Notes: generated from the sequence alone by a model not told the origin. 64,000 nt of DNA from Planctomycetaceae bacterium (GCA_041398825.1 JAWKTX010000001.1:930001-994000), one strand, 5' to 3'. Counted from the first letter of the stretch, positions 41,778 through 51,804 are shown. Translations and numbers: made by a program.

Positions 41778-43979
41778 ATGCACACTCAGGCACCTGAACA
41801 GCGAGTCGTTCCCAGCGGAGCAGAGTCGCTAAAATTCAGTAGTCGCCCAGCTGGCTCATCGAATTCCGGAGGTCGGCCGCTGTCGGGTGGTCGTGAAATC
41901 ACTGCTATTGGCATTCTGACTGCTTTTCGCCGTCGATGGATTCCCGCTCTGACTCTGGGTATCCCCGCCGCATTGCTGGTCATGGCATTAATCTGGGAAA
42001 TGATTCCAGCGGCCTACGAGTCGTATGCATTGCTGAAGATTCAGCAGTTCGAACAGGTACTCAACTTCGAAACCAAAGAACGTCAGTCGGAGTTTCTGAC
42101 CTATCGTGACACGCAGAAGGCGCTTCTGAAGAGTCGAGGCGTGTTGACCGCGGCGCTTCGCAATCCGGAAGTTTCCGAATGCCGAACTCTGAAGAAAGTT
42201 GAATTCCCTGTCGATTGGCTGGCTCGTGAAATCTACATCGGCGAGGAGGTCAGTCCTGAGTTTCTGCGAGTCTCACTGGAAGGCGAATACCCTGCTGATT
42301 TGGCATTGATTGTGAATGCTGTCAAAGATTCGTATCTGAACGAAGTTGTCTACAGCGAACGCAACGAGAGAATTGAGCGACTGAAACAGCTGGAATTATC
42401 GTTTGAAGAAGTAGACAAGCGCGTACGAACAGCACAGCACAACATCGACCAGCTGGCAGAGAAGCTGGGATCCGGTGACCCCAAAGTTGCCGCGACGACG
42501 CAGGCAATTATCCAGAATCAGATTCTGGATTTGCAAAAGGATCTGCGGGAAATCAATGCTCAGATCCGGGGCGAAGAAGCGGCTCGACAGATCATGAAGG
42601 AAAACGGGATTGCTCCCGGAACGCTGAATCTGGATGGCATTCTGGGACTCGCAAACCCTGGTGCATCATCGACAACAGGTTCCAGCCCGTTTGGTATGAC
42701 ACTTCAGCAGCAACTGATGGCTGTTCGCACCCGAATTTCTCAGTTCGAAGCCCAGACTCGCAATACAAACCACCCGGATTTACTTGATTTGAAACAACAG
42801 GAGCAACAACTGGTCAAGATGATCAGCGGCGTCAGTGGCGAAAAGTCTCCTGCCGGAATTCCTTTGTCACGCATCGATGTTCTGATGCGTGAACGTGAGA
42901 AGATCCAGCAGGAAATCGATGAGCAGACGGATCGCCTGCAGGACATCGGACAAAAAATCGTCCAGATGGAACAGGAGCAGCGCGAGATTGAACAGGACAT
43001 CAAACTGCGTGATGATCTGAGTCTTCAGCTCAAGCAACGACGCGTTGAAATGCACGCTCCGGAACGTATTTCTGTCGCACAGGCTGCCCATGTTCCGGAG
43101 AAGCGGGAGATCAAAAAGAAAACGCAGATGTCCTTCCTGGGGGGGCTCGCTGTCCTTGGATCGATCATTTGCGGATTTACTTTGTTTGAATGGTTTTCGC
43201 ATCGTGTCGGGGCCACGACGGATATTTCCGGAGAGGTTGGGCTTCGCCTGGTGGGAACAATTCCTTCGCCCGATCGAGGTGGGCTGCTTGGGCTCGGAGT
43301 GTTTGCTGGTAAGGTTGACTATGACGAGTGGAATCGGGCAGTCACTGAATCGATGGATGTGGTGCGAACGTTCCTGATGCGGCACATCGATCCTTCACGA
43401 CCCGCTTCGATCCTCATTACGAGTGCGTCTGCGAATGAAGGCAAGACTACGGTCTCCTGCCAGCTTGCGGCGAGTCTCGCACGCACGGGCAAACGAGTTG
43501 CCCTGGTGGATTGCGATCTTCGCAGACCGTCGGCACATGAAATGATTGGTGGTCAGGTTTCTCCGGGGATCAGCGAATACCTGCGGGGTGAGTTCACTCT
43601 GGATCAGATTGCTCAGAAGACGGCAGCTCCAGGACTGGCTTTCTTCAGTGCGGGGATGGTTGATCAGTCAGTGCTGCAGAAGCTGAGTGCAGATGGTGGA
43701 CGCAGCATCATCAGCGAACTGAAGGGGCAGTTCGACTTCGTTGTGATTGATACCTCCCCATTGCTGTTTGTTGCCGAACCGTCAATCGTTGCACAGAACT
43801 CGGATATTGTGCTGCTGGCTACTCGCAAGGACTACAGTCGTGTGCCATACGTCATGCAGGCCCGAGACTCACTGCGAAGCCTGCAGGTTCCATTGCTCGG
43901 GGCGATCATGGTCGGTGCAGACTCAGACTTCCAGCGTCAGACCTACGGTTATCAGCAGGACGTGATGCGCCTGAGCTGA
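41778..43979 (+). CDS. Exopolysaccharide chain-length regulator and tyrosine autokinase (Wzc-like)
   Basis: 733 residues from the ATG at 41778 (GAGAGAAAG upstream). Wzz-type N-terminal domain with membrane segment one (about 55-75), a long periplasmic coiled coil (FEEVDKRVRTAQHNIDQLAE, IQQEIDEQTDRLQDIGQ), membrane segment two (about 456-472) and a cytoplasmic BY-kinase domain: SASANEGKTTVSCQLA (551), Walker A' VALVDCDLRRP, Walker B FDFVVIDTSPLL. The C-terminus has only two Tyr (RQTYGYQQDV), fewer than in E. coli Wzc. It controls polymer length and export in a Wzx/Wzy pathway, in line with the flippase and ligase downstream. Confidence 0.9.
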   Translation: MHTQAPEQRVVPSGAESLKFSSRPAGSSNSGGRPLSGGREITAIGILTAFRRRWIPALTLGIPAALLVMALIWEMIPAAYESYALLKIQQFEQVLNFETKERQSEFLTYRDTQKALLKSRGVLTAALRNPEVSECRTLKKVEFPVDWLAREIYIGEEVSPEFLRVSLEGEYPADLALIVNAVKDSYLNEVVYSERNERIERLKQLELSFEEVDKRVRTAQHNIDQLAEKLGSGDPKVAATTQAIIQNQILDLQKDLREINAQIRGEEAARQIMKENGIAPGTLNLDGILGLANPGASSTTGSSPFGMTLQQQLMAVRTRISQFEAQTRNTNHPDLLDLKQQEQQLVKMISGVSGEKSPAGIPLSRIDVLMREREKIQQEIDEQTDRLQDIGQKIVQMEQEQREIEQDIKLRDDLSLQLKQRRVEMHAPERISVAQAAHVPEKREIKKKTQMSFLGGLAVLGSIICGFTLFEWFSHRVGATTDISGEVGLRLVGTIPSPDRGGLLGLGVFAGKVDYDEWNRAVTESMDVVRTFLMRHIDPSRPASILITSASANEGKTTVSCQLAASLARTGKRVALVDCDLRRPSAHEMIGGQVSPGISEYLRGEFTLDQIAQKTAAPGLAFFSAGMVDQSVLQKLSADGGRSIISELKGQFDFVVIDTSPLLFVAEPSIVAQNSDIVLLATRKDYSRVPYVMQARDSLRSLQVPLLGAIMVGADSDFQRQTYGYQQDVMRLS

Positions 43980-44030
43980 TGAACCGTTAGCTGATGCTGG
44001 TCAACAACGACAAGATTTGAGAACGATTCC

Positions 44031-44999
44031 ATGTCCATCGAGTCGATGCGAACTGCTGAGCAACCTACGGAGACAAGCTTGCGTCCCGAGCCTGTGTCTG
44101 ATGGTACGTTTACGGTTGACGTTGAAGACTACTTTCAGGTCTCGGCGTTTGCCCGGCAAATCAGGACCGATGACTGGGACCACTACGAATGTCGAGTTGA
44201 GCGGAATACCAGGTGTATTCTGGATCTGGCTGCGGCAGCGGGAACGAAGGGGACGTTTTTCATACTGGGATGGGTCGCTGAGCGTTATCCGCGTCTGGTC
44301 CGGGAAATTCAGTCTGCCGGACATGAGATTGCCTGTCACAGCCATTGGCATCAGTTGGTCTACGAACTGGGGCCGGATCGTTTCCGCGATGACCTGAAAA
44401 AATCACGTGATGTGCTGCAGGATATCTGTGGTCAACCAGTCCACTTATATCGTGCACCCAGCTTTTCGATCACAAAGCAATCGCTCTGGGCCCTTGAGAT
44501 CCTGCTGGAGGAAGGCTTCGATACCGACTCCAGTGTTTATCCGATACGCCATGATCGTTACGGGATCTCAACCGCTCCGATCATTCCGCACCGCATTCGT
44601 ACCGCCTCAGGAATCATCAATGAATTTCCCGGGATGGTCAGCCGTTTCGGGAAAGCAAAAATTCCCGTTGGTGGCGGTGGATATCTCCGCCTGTTCCCCT
44701 GGAGCATCACTGAAGCGTTGCTGCGGCAGATTCGCATGGAAGGCAGACCAGTCAATGTTTACATCCATCCATGGGAAGTTGACCCCGACCAGCCTCGTGT
44801 CGCGTCATCCCTGAAGTCCAGATTTCGCCACTACCAGAACCTGAAGTCGACGGTTCCCAAATTGCGAAAGCTGCTGTCTCGCTTTTCGCTGACAACGATG
44901 ACTCAGGTTTTGAGTCAGCACGACTTGCCTTTGGCAAATAGCGTGAATGTTGTCGGTGACGGTCGGTCCGCGATTCCGGAGAGTGCGATGCAACGCTGA
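44031..44999 (+). CDS. Polysaccharide deacetylase, exosortase-locus type (DUF3473)
   Basis: 322 residues. NodB homology domain: FTVDVEDYFQVSAF (with catalytic Asp), KGTFFILGWVAERYP, GHEIACHSHWHQLVYEL (metal His pair), LYRAPSFSITKQS, then the C-terminal DUF3473-like part (GGGYLRLFPW, NVYIHPWEVDPDQPR). This subfamily occurs in XrtA/PEP-CTERM exopolysaccharide loci. It removes acetyl groups from a polysaccharide. About 50 bases after the autokinase gene, same direction. Confidence 0.9.
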   Translation: MSIESMRTAEQPTETSLRPEPVSDGTFTVDVEDYFQVSAFARQIRTDDWDHYECRVERNTRCILDLAAAAGTKGTFFILGWVAERYPRLVREIQSAGHEIACHSHWHQLVYELGPDRFRDDLKKSRDVLQDICGQPVHLYRAPSFSITKQSLWALEILLEEGFDTDSSVYPIRHDRYGISTAPIIPHRIRTASGIINEFPGMVSRFGKAKIPVGGGGYLRLFPWSITEALLRQIRMEGRPVNVYIHPWEVDPDQPRVASSLKSRFRHYQNLKSTVPKLRKLLSRFSLTTMTQVLSQHDLPLANSVNVVGDGRSAIPESAMQR

Positions 45000-45053
45000 C
45001 CGTTTGAATACGACAATTCATTTATGAAACTCTGCTAACGGCTAACTGTGCTC

Positions 45054-46292
45054 ATGTCTTCAAAGGTTCTCTATATTACTCATCGCGTTCCGTGGCCGCC
45101 TGATCGGGGTGATCGTATACGCACATGGAATATCCTCAGGTTTCTTGCCGCACGCAGTCGGGTTGATTTGTTGTGCCTTTCGGACGAACCGGTCAGTAAG
45201 GAGACTTTGGAAACGCTGAAGCGAGTCGCGCATCGACTGGCTATTGTGCCTCATCGTGGAATGGCCCGGTACGTAAATGGTCTTAAGTCGGTCGCCCGCG
45301 GACATTCCATAACCGAAGGCATGTTCTGGTCGAAACCAGCAAGCGAAGTGCTGCGGCGCTGGAGTGCTGAGTCTCCCTGGAATGCTGCCATCGCATCCTC
45401 GTCTGGTGTCGCCCAGTACCTGGCCCCGATCCATGTTGGCCATATCCGCAAACGATGGGTTGATCTGATTGACGTCGACAGTGAAAAGTGGCTCGACTAC
45501 AGCGTTTCCTCCGGGTTTCCCAGGTCAGCCGTCTTTCGGCTGGAAGGCAATCGGCTGCGGAAGACAGAACGAGAACTCGCTTCGTCGATGGATCGTCTGC
45601 TGGTTGTCAGCGAAGCCGAACGTCAGCTGTTTCGATCATTCTGCGACACCAGCGTCATTCAGTCTGTGGAGAATGGAGTCGACACGGAGTTTTTCTCTCC
45701 AGGCCCGGGTCCTGGTAGTTCGCTGACTCAACCACCGACCTGTGCTTTTGTTGGCGTCATGAACTATCTACCGAATGTTGATGCGGTTTGCTGGTTCGCA
45801 CACGAAGTCTGGCCTCGAATTCGGGAACGATTTGCGAACGCTCGATTCGTGATCGTTGGAAAGTCCCCTGCCCCGGAAGTCGAGGCGCTGGCTTCCATCC
45901 CCGGGATAGAAGTGACGGGCGGCGTATCGGATGTCAGACCATGGTTGTATCAGTCTCATTGTGCCGTTGTTCCATTGCGGATCGCCCGGGGAATTCAAAA
46001 CAAAGTTCTTGAAGCAATGGCATGTGGCAAGCCTGTCATCTGTTCGTCGGCACCTCTGAAAGGTCTGCAGGCGGAACCCGGGCTGCATTTGCTGAAAGCC
46101 GATTCTCCTGAGGAATGGGTCGATACTCTCAGTAGCGTATTTCAGGATCCAAATCTTCAGAATGAACTGGGTGCCGCGGCCAGTGCCTGGGTGCAGATGA
46201 ATCACTGCTGGGACGCGTGCCTGGATTCGGTCAATGATCTCCTTCGGGGAGATCCTGTGACAAACGCACCTGAGCAGGAGGTGAAGGCGTGA
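45054..46292 (+). CDS. Glycosyltransferase of the TIGR03087 (exosortase-associated) type
   Basis: 412 residues from the ATG at 45054 (GTG at 45048 possible). GT-B fold: the start SSKVLYITHRVPWPPDRGDR is diagnostic for this group, followed by SMDRLLVVSEAERQLF, VENGVDTEFFSPG, FVGVMNYLPNVDAVCWF, IVGKSPAPEV, VPLRIARGIQNKVLEAMACG (donor-sugar site). It transfers a sugar onto the growing polysaccharide repeat at the inner membrane. Its TGA overlaps the ligase GTG start by 4 bases, so the two are translationally coupled. Confidence 0.9.
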   Translation: MSSKVLYITHRVPWPPDRGDRIRTWNILRFLAARSRVDLLCLSDEPVSKETLETLKRVAHRLAIVPHRGMARYVNGLKSVARGHSITEGMFWSKPASEVLRRWSAESPWNAAIASSSGVAQYLAPIHVGHIRKRWVDLIDVDSEKWLDYSVSSGFPRSAVFRLEGNRLRKTERELASSMDRLLVVSEAERQLFRSFCDTSVIQSVENGVDTEFFSPGPGPGSSLTQPPTCAFVGVMNYLPNVDAVCWFAHEVWPRIRERFANARFVIVGKSPAPEVEALASIPGIEVTGGVSDVRPWLYQSHCAVVPLRIARGIQNKVLEAMACGKPVICSSAPLKGLQAEPGLHLLKADSPEEWVDTLSSVFQDPNLQNELGAAASAWVQMNHCWDACLDSVNDLLRGDPVTNAPEQEVKA

Positions 46293-47881
46293 AGGGCCTT
46301 GTCTTTACATGGCTGTTGACAGTGGTCGGCGTATCCTCATCGATCGTCAGCCCGTTCTATGGATTCATCGCCTACGTTGCGCTGGCGATTCTGAAGCCCG
46401 ATTCGCTCTGGGAACACTCGATCAGCGGCGGGCGATTCAGCCTGATCGTCGCTATGTCCATGCTCCTGAGCTGGGGCTTTCGCGGGTGTGGAAACTGGAA
46501 CCTGGGCCGGGCCAGAGGCATCACGCTCTGTTTTATTGGTTTCTGGATCTGGGCGATTCTCGGCGCGCTGACGGCCGATGTTCCGGGGCCCGCCTGGTTT
46601 TTTGTTGAAGAGGTTGCACGAATTCTGCTGCCCTTTCTGGTCGGCATCACCAGCATCCGAAGTGTCAGCGATCTGCGAAAACTGGTGTGGGTGATTGTTC
46701 TTTGCGAAGGCTACGTCTGCTTTGAAATGAATATGTGGTACTTTCGTGGCTACAACTACTTGTGGCACGTTGGTTTCGCTGGCATGGATAACAATTCCGT
46801 AGCGATTGGTTTTGTGGCCGTCCTCGGATTATGCATTTTCCTGTTCTTCTCCGCAGAGAATCTGCTACAACGAGTCGTTGTCGTGGTCTGTGCTGCATTC
46901 ATCGCGCATGCGATTCAGTTCTCGTTTTCCCGTGGAGCCATGCTGGCGGCGGTGCTTACCTCGGGCATCTGCTTCTTCATCATGCAGAAAACGACTCGCC
47001 ACTATGTCTTGTTCGGTGGCGGACTGTTACTGGCACTGATGGTGGCAGGACCACAGGTGCGGGAACGTTTCCTGCAGACGTTTGAAAAGAAGGATGGCAA
47101 GTACGAAGCCTCCGCGCAAAGCCGACTCGACCTCTGGAAAGACTGTTACACGCTGTTTAAACGCGACCCGATTATGGGATGCGGGCCAAACCACTGGCCG
47201 CTGCACGCAGAGAGTTTTGGATGGACACCTTACAAGGAAGCACACAGTCTCTGGGTGCAGACTGCCACAGAGATGGGAATACCCGGGATCAGTTTGCTGG
47301 CGGGATTCTATGTTCTTTGCATCTGGCGGTGTTTCTGGATGCTGAGATCACTCACACCGGAAGATGACCCTTTGCTTGCAGACTTCGCCCGAATGACGAT
47401 TGCCTCGTTATGTGGATTCGGAGTGGCTGCCCAGTTTGTGAGCCTCGAAACACTTGAGATTCCCTACTACGTCAATCTGGTTGGGGCGGGTACGCTGATG
47501 CTGCATTCTCGACAGCGTCGCGAGCGTGGTCGCATGATGGAACCCAATTCTTACGCGATTGCCGAACCTGCAACGACCGGGTTTTCGAATGCCGGATTCT
47601 CTACGGCGATGAATGTCGATGCAGCAGACGTATTTTCGAATGCGGAACCCCGGCCATCATTTGATCGCTCTGGATTCTTTAACGTCGAAACTGAGTCATG
47701 GGCGACAGGATCGACACATGCTGCAGATTGGCGAGATCAGATACAGCCCGGAGATCAGATGAATCAGGCATTGGATGATTCCACATCACCGAGTTTGACT
47801 GTTGCCCTGAATGAATTTGAGACAAGCGATGGGCAGAGCGACTTTTCACATCCTGACAGTCGCGTGGGGATCCTCAATTGA
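46289..47881 (+). CDS. O-antigen ligase-family membrane protein (exosortase-associated type)
   Basis: 530 residues with about ten membrane segments. It resembles the Wzy/ligase group and more precisely the putative O-glycosylation ligase of exosortase A loci: FYGFIAYVALAILKPDSLWE, FSRGAMLAAVLTSG, the periplasmic loop SRLDLWKDCYTLFKRDPIMG followed by CGPNHWPLHA and EAHSLWVQTATEMGIPG. GTG start with a near-perfect AGGAGGTGA site; overlaps the previous gene by 4 bases. The last ~120 residues are polar and disordered, longer than usual. It polymerises or attaches the polysaccharide on the periplasmic side. Confidence 0.87.
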   Translation: MKGLVFTWLLTVVGVSSSIVSPFYGFIAYVALAILKPDSLWEHSISGGRFSLIVAMSMLLSWGFRGCGNWNLGRARGITLCFIGFWIWAILGALTADVPGPAWFFVEEVARILLPFLVGITSIRSVSDLRKLVWVIVLCEGYVCFEMNMWYFRGYNYLWHVGFAGMDNNSVAIGFVAVLGLCIFLFFSAENLLQRVVVVVCAAFIAHAIQFSFSRGAMLAAVLTSGICFFIMQKTTRHYVLFGGGLLLALMVAGPQVRERFLQTFEKKDGKYEASAQSRLDLWKDCYTLFKRDPIMGCGPNHWPLHAESFGWTPYKEAHSLWVQTATEMGIPGISLLAGFYVLCIWRCFWMLRSLTPEDDPLLADFARMTIASLCGFGVAAQFVSLETLEIPYYVNLVGAGTLMLHSRQRRERGRMMEPNSYAIAEPATTGFSNAGFSTAMNVDAADVFSNAEPRPSFDRSGFFNVETESWATGSTHAADWRDQIQPGDQMNQALDDSTSPSLTVALNEFETSDGQSDFSHPDSRVGILN

Positions 47882-48214
47882 CAGCATTTTAAGATGAGGG
47901 AGCGGATCTCTGTCGAGTACTTTTCGACCTGGCCCGGCTGCCTGAATTGTCCATGGCACCCTGTTCAGCCGGACACGGTTTGAACGCACCGACGCGCGAT
48001 GAAACAGTCGTGTCAGTGGTTCTCTTCTGCTGGCGGAGCCCGGGTGGGCCTCCGGCAAAGGTGGCAGGATTGCCACAGTTGGAGAAACTATCGAATTGTG
48101 TATGGCGGACCGTGTCAGGCAAACCGCCGGAGACACGAACACGAGATACGTTTCCATTGGTCGGGCTTTCCGATTTACGAGTAATTACCAGCAGCAGTTC
48201 AGCAAAGAATTTTC
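47882..48214. other. Intergenic region between ligase and flippase
   Basis: 333 bases. An imperfect GC-rich hairpin (about 48034-48052, GGAGCCC / GGGCCTCC with one bulge) is visible. No supported gene. Confidence 0.4.
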
Positions 48215-49717
48215 ATGAAGCCCGTTCGGGATTTATTGAAGCACTCCTCCATCTATGCCATCGGTCAGATCCTGACCCGGATGGCGTCGGTGATGTTGTT
48301 GCCGCTGTATACGAACAAACTCTCCCCGGCTGATTACGGGGTGACTGCAATTCTTGATCTCACGTCGTCTATCCTCGCCCTTCTGATCGGTAGCGGGATG
48401 GCGACGGCAGTAACACGTTCTCATTTTGATGACGATAGTGAGTCACACCGGGATCGCGTTTGGTGGACAGGGCTTGCATTTGTTTCCGTCGCGGCGTTGT
48501 GTGTATTGGGGCCGCTTTGGCTTGGGCGTCAATGGCTGTCTGATTTGACGCTGGGACACTCTCAAATTGACGGCGCCTGGTTTTATTCCCTGACTTTAAT
48601 GACGACATGGGCATACGTAATCGGGAATGTCTGTGATACCTATCTGCGAGTTCAGAAGTGGTCCGGCACGTTCGTGCTGATTTCGCTGTTGAGACTTCTG
48701 CTGAATATTGGACTGAATGTGTGGTTCCTCGTTGGGCTGGAAATGGGGATTCGGGGATTGCTGCTTGGCAACCTGATTGCCTCTGTCCTTTACACTGTTG
48801 CACTGCTTTCGGTATTCGTACGCACACGAGGTCGAGTGACTATCGATATGCGGGTTGCGAAACAGATGTTCCGGTTTAGCGCGCCTCTTGTCGTGACCGG
48901 GCTGCTTTGCATGCTGATGCATGAGTCCGATCGATACGTTGTGCGAATGTATGGCAGCATGGAACAGGTTGGTGTTTATTCGCTGGCTCATAAGATTGGG
49001 TTTGCCGTCCATACACTTTGTTTGATGCCATTCATTTCTATCTGGCACGTTGCAATTTACGACATCGAACGCCAGCCGAATGCAAAGAACCTCTTCTCCC
49101 GAATCTTCACCGGTTTTGTGAGCGGCCTGGGAGTGCTCTTGCTCGGGGCTTCTTTGATCGTTCACCCTGTTCTCCCTTTGCTGACTCCCGACGCCTACGG
49201 CGATGCAATTGAATTGGTCTCTGTAATTCTCCTGGGTTTCTTTTTCTTTGGTTTACAGATTCAGTTTGAGGTTCCCGCGTTATTGTCCAAGCGGACGCAG
49301 TTGATGGTACCGGGCAGTGTGCTTGGGGTTATTGTAAACATTGCTGGCAATCTGCTGCTCGTACCCGTGATGGGTGTTTGGGGAGCGGCCTGGATTGGCG
49401 TTGCGACCTATGCGGTGTCTTCGCTGACGATTTACGCCATGTGTCGCAACGTTTACCGAATTGAGTATCCGTGGACACGAAGTCTTCTGACCATCGCAGG
49501 ACTGGTGGCGACTTACTTGTCTGTGCGGTTCGGAGTCTTTCCAAAGACTGGCTTTTGGGGCCAGGTTGCCGTGTCCATTGCTGTTTGCGCTGTCTGGGCT
49601 TCTGCCCTGGTGGGAAAGGATCTCCTGGAATGGTGGCAATCCCGGCAGGAATCCTCCGTTGATGTCATTGAACACAGCAAGGTCCCCGGTCCATCCAGAG
49701 ATCTGACAAGGGTCTGA
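48215..49717 (+). CDS. Polysaccharide flippase (Wzx/MATE-like)
   Basis: 500 residues, about 12-14 membrane segments. The start LLKHSSIYAIGQILTRMASV and LLPLYTNKLSPADYG is typical of polysaccharide export (PST) proteins, as are the paired helices and MHESDRYVVRMYGSMEQVG and VYSLAHKIGFAVHTL in the middle. It moves lipid-linked repeat units across the inner membrane, which with the ligase-like and Wzc-like proteins completes a Wzx/Wzy pathway. It ends with a short charged tail. Confidence 0.88.
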   Translation: MKPVRDLLKHSSIYAIGQILTRMASVMLLPLYTNKLSPADYGVTAILDLTSSILALLIGSGMATAVTRSHFDDDSESHRDRVWWTGLAFVSVAALCVLGPLWLGRQWLSDLTLGHSQIDGAWFYSLTLMTTWAYVIGNVCDTYLRVQKWSGTFVLISLLRLLLNIGLNVWFLVGLEMGIRGLLLGNLIASVLYTVALLSVFVRTRGRVTIDMRVAKQMFRFSAPLVVTGLLCMLMHESDRYVVRMYGSMEQVGVYSLAHKIGFAVHTLCLMPFISIWHVAIYDIERQPNAKNLFSRIFTGFVSGLGVLLLGASLIVHPVLPLLTPDAYGDAIELVSVILLGFFFFGLQIQFEVPALLSKRTQLMVPGSVLGVIVNIAGNLLLVPVMGVWGAAWIGVATYAVSSLTIYAMCRNVYRIEYPWTRSLLTIAGLVATYLSVRFGVFPKTGFWGQVAVSIAVCAVWASALVGKDLLEWWQSRQESSVDVIEHSKVPGPSRDLTRV

Positions 49718-49756
49718 AACGTACGGCACCGTCTCGTTGTCAGAGCAAGCGTTTTC

Positions 49757-50479
49757 ATGCGACGACTACTTAAAACGATTTGTAACTGCCTGTGCGGTCT
49801 TGTAGTTGCCCCGGCGGTTGTCCTGTTTCGTCTGCAGAGCCAGATGGGGCAGCGAGATGCGTTCTGCGGCTGGATGCAGTTTCTGAGCCTGTTGCCCGGT
49901 CGCATGGGCGTGTTGCTTCGGCATGCATTCTTACGATGCACATCGGGCGGGTGTGGAAAGGATGCTCACGTTGGCTTTGGAACACTATTTTCGCATGCCG
50001 GTGTTTCAATCGGCGCTCGTTCTTACATCGGAAACGCCTGCTCTATTGGTGAAGTGACTATCGAAGACGATGTCCTGATTGCCTCTCATGTATCGATCAT
50101 GAATGGTTGCCAGCAGCATGGCACAGAACGACTCGATGTGCCGATCCGTGAACAGGCTGGTGTCTACCTTCCTGTTACGATTGGTCAGAACTCATGGATT
50201 GGTGAACGGGCGATTGTGGCGGCAAGCGTTGGAAGGCACTGCATCATCGGGGCGGGCTCATTGATCCTCAAACCTGTTCCCGACTTCTGTGTTGCAGTGG
50301 GGGTGCCAGCAAGAGTTGTTCGCGATCGCCGAGTCACTGTGCATGGGCCGATGGCCGAATCGGACGACACGCTTGAAGAACAGATCGTGTCCGATGTGGA
50401 AATCACAATTGGCGAAATGAATTCCGTCGGACGATTGCGAAATGAGGGTCTGCCGTTGAAAGACTGTCCTGCCGATTGA
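49757..50479 (+). CDS. Hexapeptide-repeat acyltransferase
   Basis: 240 residues. N-terminal hydrophobic or amphipathic part (CNCLCGLVVAPAVVLFRL), then left-handed beta-helix repeats (IGARSYIGNACSIGEVTIED, VLIASHVSIMNG, IGQNSWIGERAIVAASVGRH, CIIGAGSLILKPVPD) and GVPARVVRDR, as in WcaF/NodL-type O-acetyltransferases. It probably decorates the exopolysaccharide with acetyl groups. Forty bases after the flippase gene, last gene of the cluster. Confidence 0.83.
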   Translation: MRRLLKTICNCLCGLVVAPAVVLFRLQSQMGQRDAFCGWMQFLSLLPGRMGVLLRHAFLRCTSGGCGKDAHVGFGTLFSHAGVSIGARSYIGNACSIGEVTIEDDVLIASHVSIMNGCQQHGTERLDVPIREQAGVYLPVTIGQNSWIGERAIVAASVGRHCIIGAGSLILKPVPDFCVAVGVPARVVRDRRVTVHGPMAESDDTLEEQIVSDVEITIGEMNSVGRLRNEGLPLKDCPAD

Positions 50480-50586
50480 ATGTTGGAACAGTTCGTGGCA
50501 GGATATACTACGTAAGCATCTGATTCTTCAGATACTTTCGCCTGCTTTCTCCCCACATGTTCTGCCCAATTGCTTCAGGTCCTGCC

Positions 50587-51759
50587 GTGAAGAACCCTTT
50601 CATCGCCTTTGCCTGCCTAGGCCTTACGACTGCAGCCGTCTTCTTTGCGATGCTGCATGAGAATGCCGGGGATTCCGCTCCGACTCCTCCTCCGGCTGCC
50701 CAATCGCAAACTGAGCCGGTTGATGGCGCTACTGACCCCTCCTCTTCGACGGAGGCGCCGGTGCTGGTTGACGAGCCGGTTTCCAAAGATCCACGCCTCA
50801 AAGGAATGGTCTGGGTGCCGGGAGGAAGCTTTGAAATGGGGAGTAGGGATGGTGCGCCAGACGAGATGCCAGTGCATACAGTTCAGTTGGATGGATTCTG
50901 GATGGACAAGTATGAAGTCACGAATCGGGACTTTCAGGCGTTCGTAGATGCAACCGGATACGTAACGACGGCGGAGCAACCTCCGAAACTCAGAAGCATT
51001 GATCCTGAGTCAAATCTGAAAGACATCGCTATTCTCGAAGAATTTAATCAACCCGGGTCCATCTGCAGTTTGCAGCTTTCAAGCCGGGACGACATTGATC
51101 CGGAGAAAGGCGCCTACAGCTGGTGGCAGTACGTTGCGGGGGCCGATTGGAAGCATCCGGAGGGTAAGGAATCCAACATCGACGATCGTCAGAATCACCC
51201 TGTTGTTCACGTCAGCTGGCTGGATGTGCAGGAATACTGTCAGTGGGCAGGCAAAACGCTGCCATCGGAAGCTCAATGGGAGTACGCAGCTCGAGGAGGC
51301 CGACAGAACCAGACGTATCCGTGGGGAAAAGAACGAAATCCCGATGGCAAGTGGCTTCATAACATCTGGCAGGGAGAGTTCCCTGTCACCAACACCGAGG
51401 CGGACGGGTTCAGGCAGACGTCGCCAGTTGGGGCCTTCCCTGCCAACGAATTCGGCTTATTTGACATGTCGGGAAATGTTTGGGAGTGGTGTGCCGACTA
51501 CTATCAACCGGCCTACTACACCGAAAGTCCGATTCGTAATCCTCCCGGTCCATCGAAAAGCTTTGATCCCCAGGAACCGGGCATTATCAAGCGCGTTCAG
51601 CGGGGGGGATCGTTCATGTGCAGCGAGCAATACTGCGTCGGCTATCGGGTTTCATCCCGCATGAAGGGCGAACAGGACACCGGTGCATTTCATACCGGAT
51701 TCCGATGTGTTGTGACACCAGAAATGCTCAAATCCACACTGGTCAGCAGCACACCATGA
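50587..51759 (+). CDS. Membrane-anchored formylglycine-generating enzyme-family protein
   Basis: 390 residues from GTG 50587 (AGGT upstream; an ATG at 50557 has none). N-terminal membrane segment (FIAFACLGLTTAAVFFAML), Pro/Ser linker, then an FGE-sulfatase domain (PF03781): MVWVPGGSFEMGS, WMDKYEVTNRDFQAFVDATG, HPVVHVSWLDVQEYCQWAG, LPSEAQWEYAARGG, NVWEWCADYY, RVQRGGSFMC. The catalytic pair is kept as C345 and C350 (FMCSEQYC), the same spacing as in true formylglycine generators, so oxidation of a sulfatase Cys is possible. Many family members have lost it. No sulfatase gene in the window. A terminator follows. Confidence 0.88.
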   Translation: MKNPFIAFACLGLTTAAVFFAMLHENAGDSAPTPPPAAQSQTEPVDGATDPSSSTEAPVLVDEPVSKDPRLKGMVWVPGGSFEMGSRDGAPDEMPVHTVQLDGFWMDKYEVTNRDFQAFVDATGYVTTAEQPPKLRSIDPESNLKDIAILEEFNQPGSICSLQLSSRDDIDPEKGAYSWWQYVAGADWKHPEGKESNIDDRQNHPVVHVSWLDVQEYCQWAGKTLPSEAQWEYAARGGRQNQTYPWGKERNPDGKWLHNIWQGEFPVTNTEADGFRQTSPVGAFPANEFGLFDMSGNVWEWCADYYQPAYYTESPIRNPPGPSKSFDPQEPGIIKRVQRGGSFMCSEQYCVGYRVSSRMKGEQDTGAFHTGFRCVVTPEMLKSTLVSSTP

Positions 51760-51804
51760 TTCTGCGCGGGAAACCTTTCTCATTCCCTGTTGCGAGCGCA
51801 TGAC

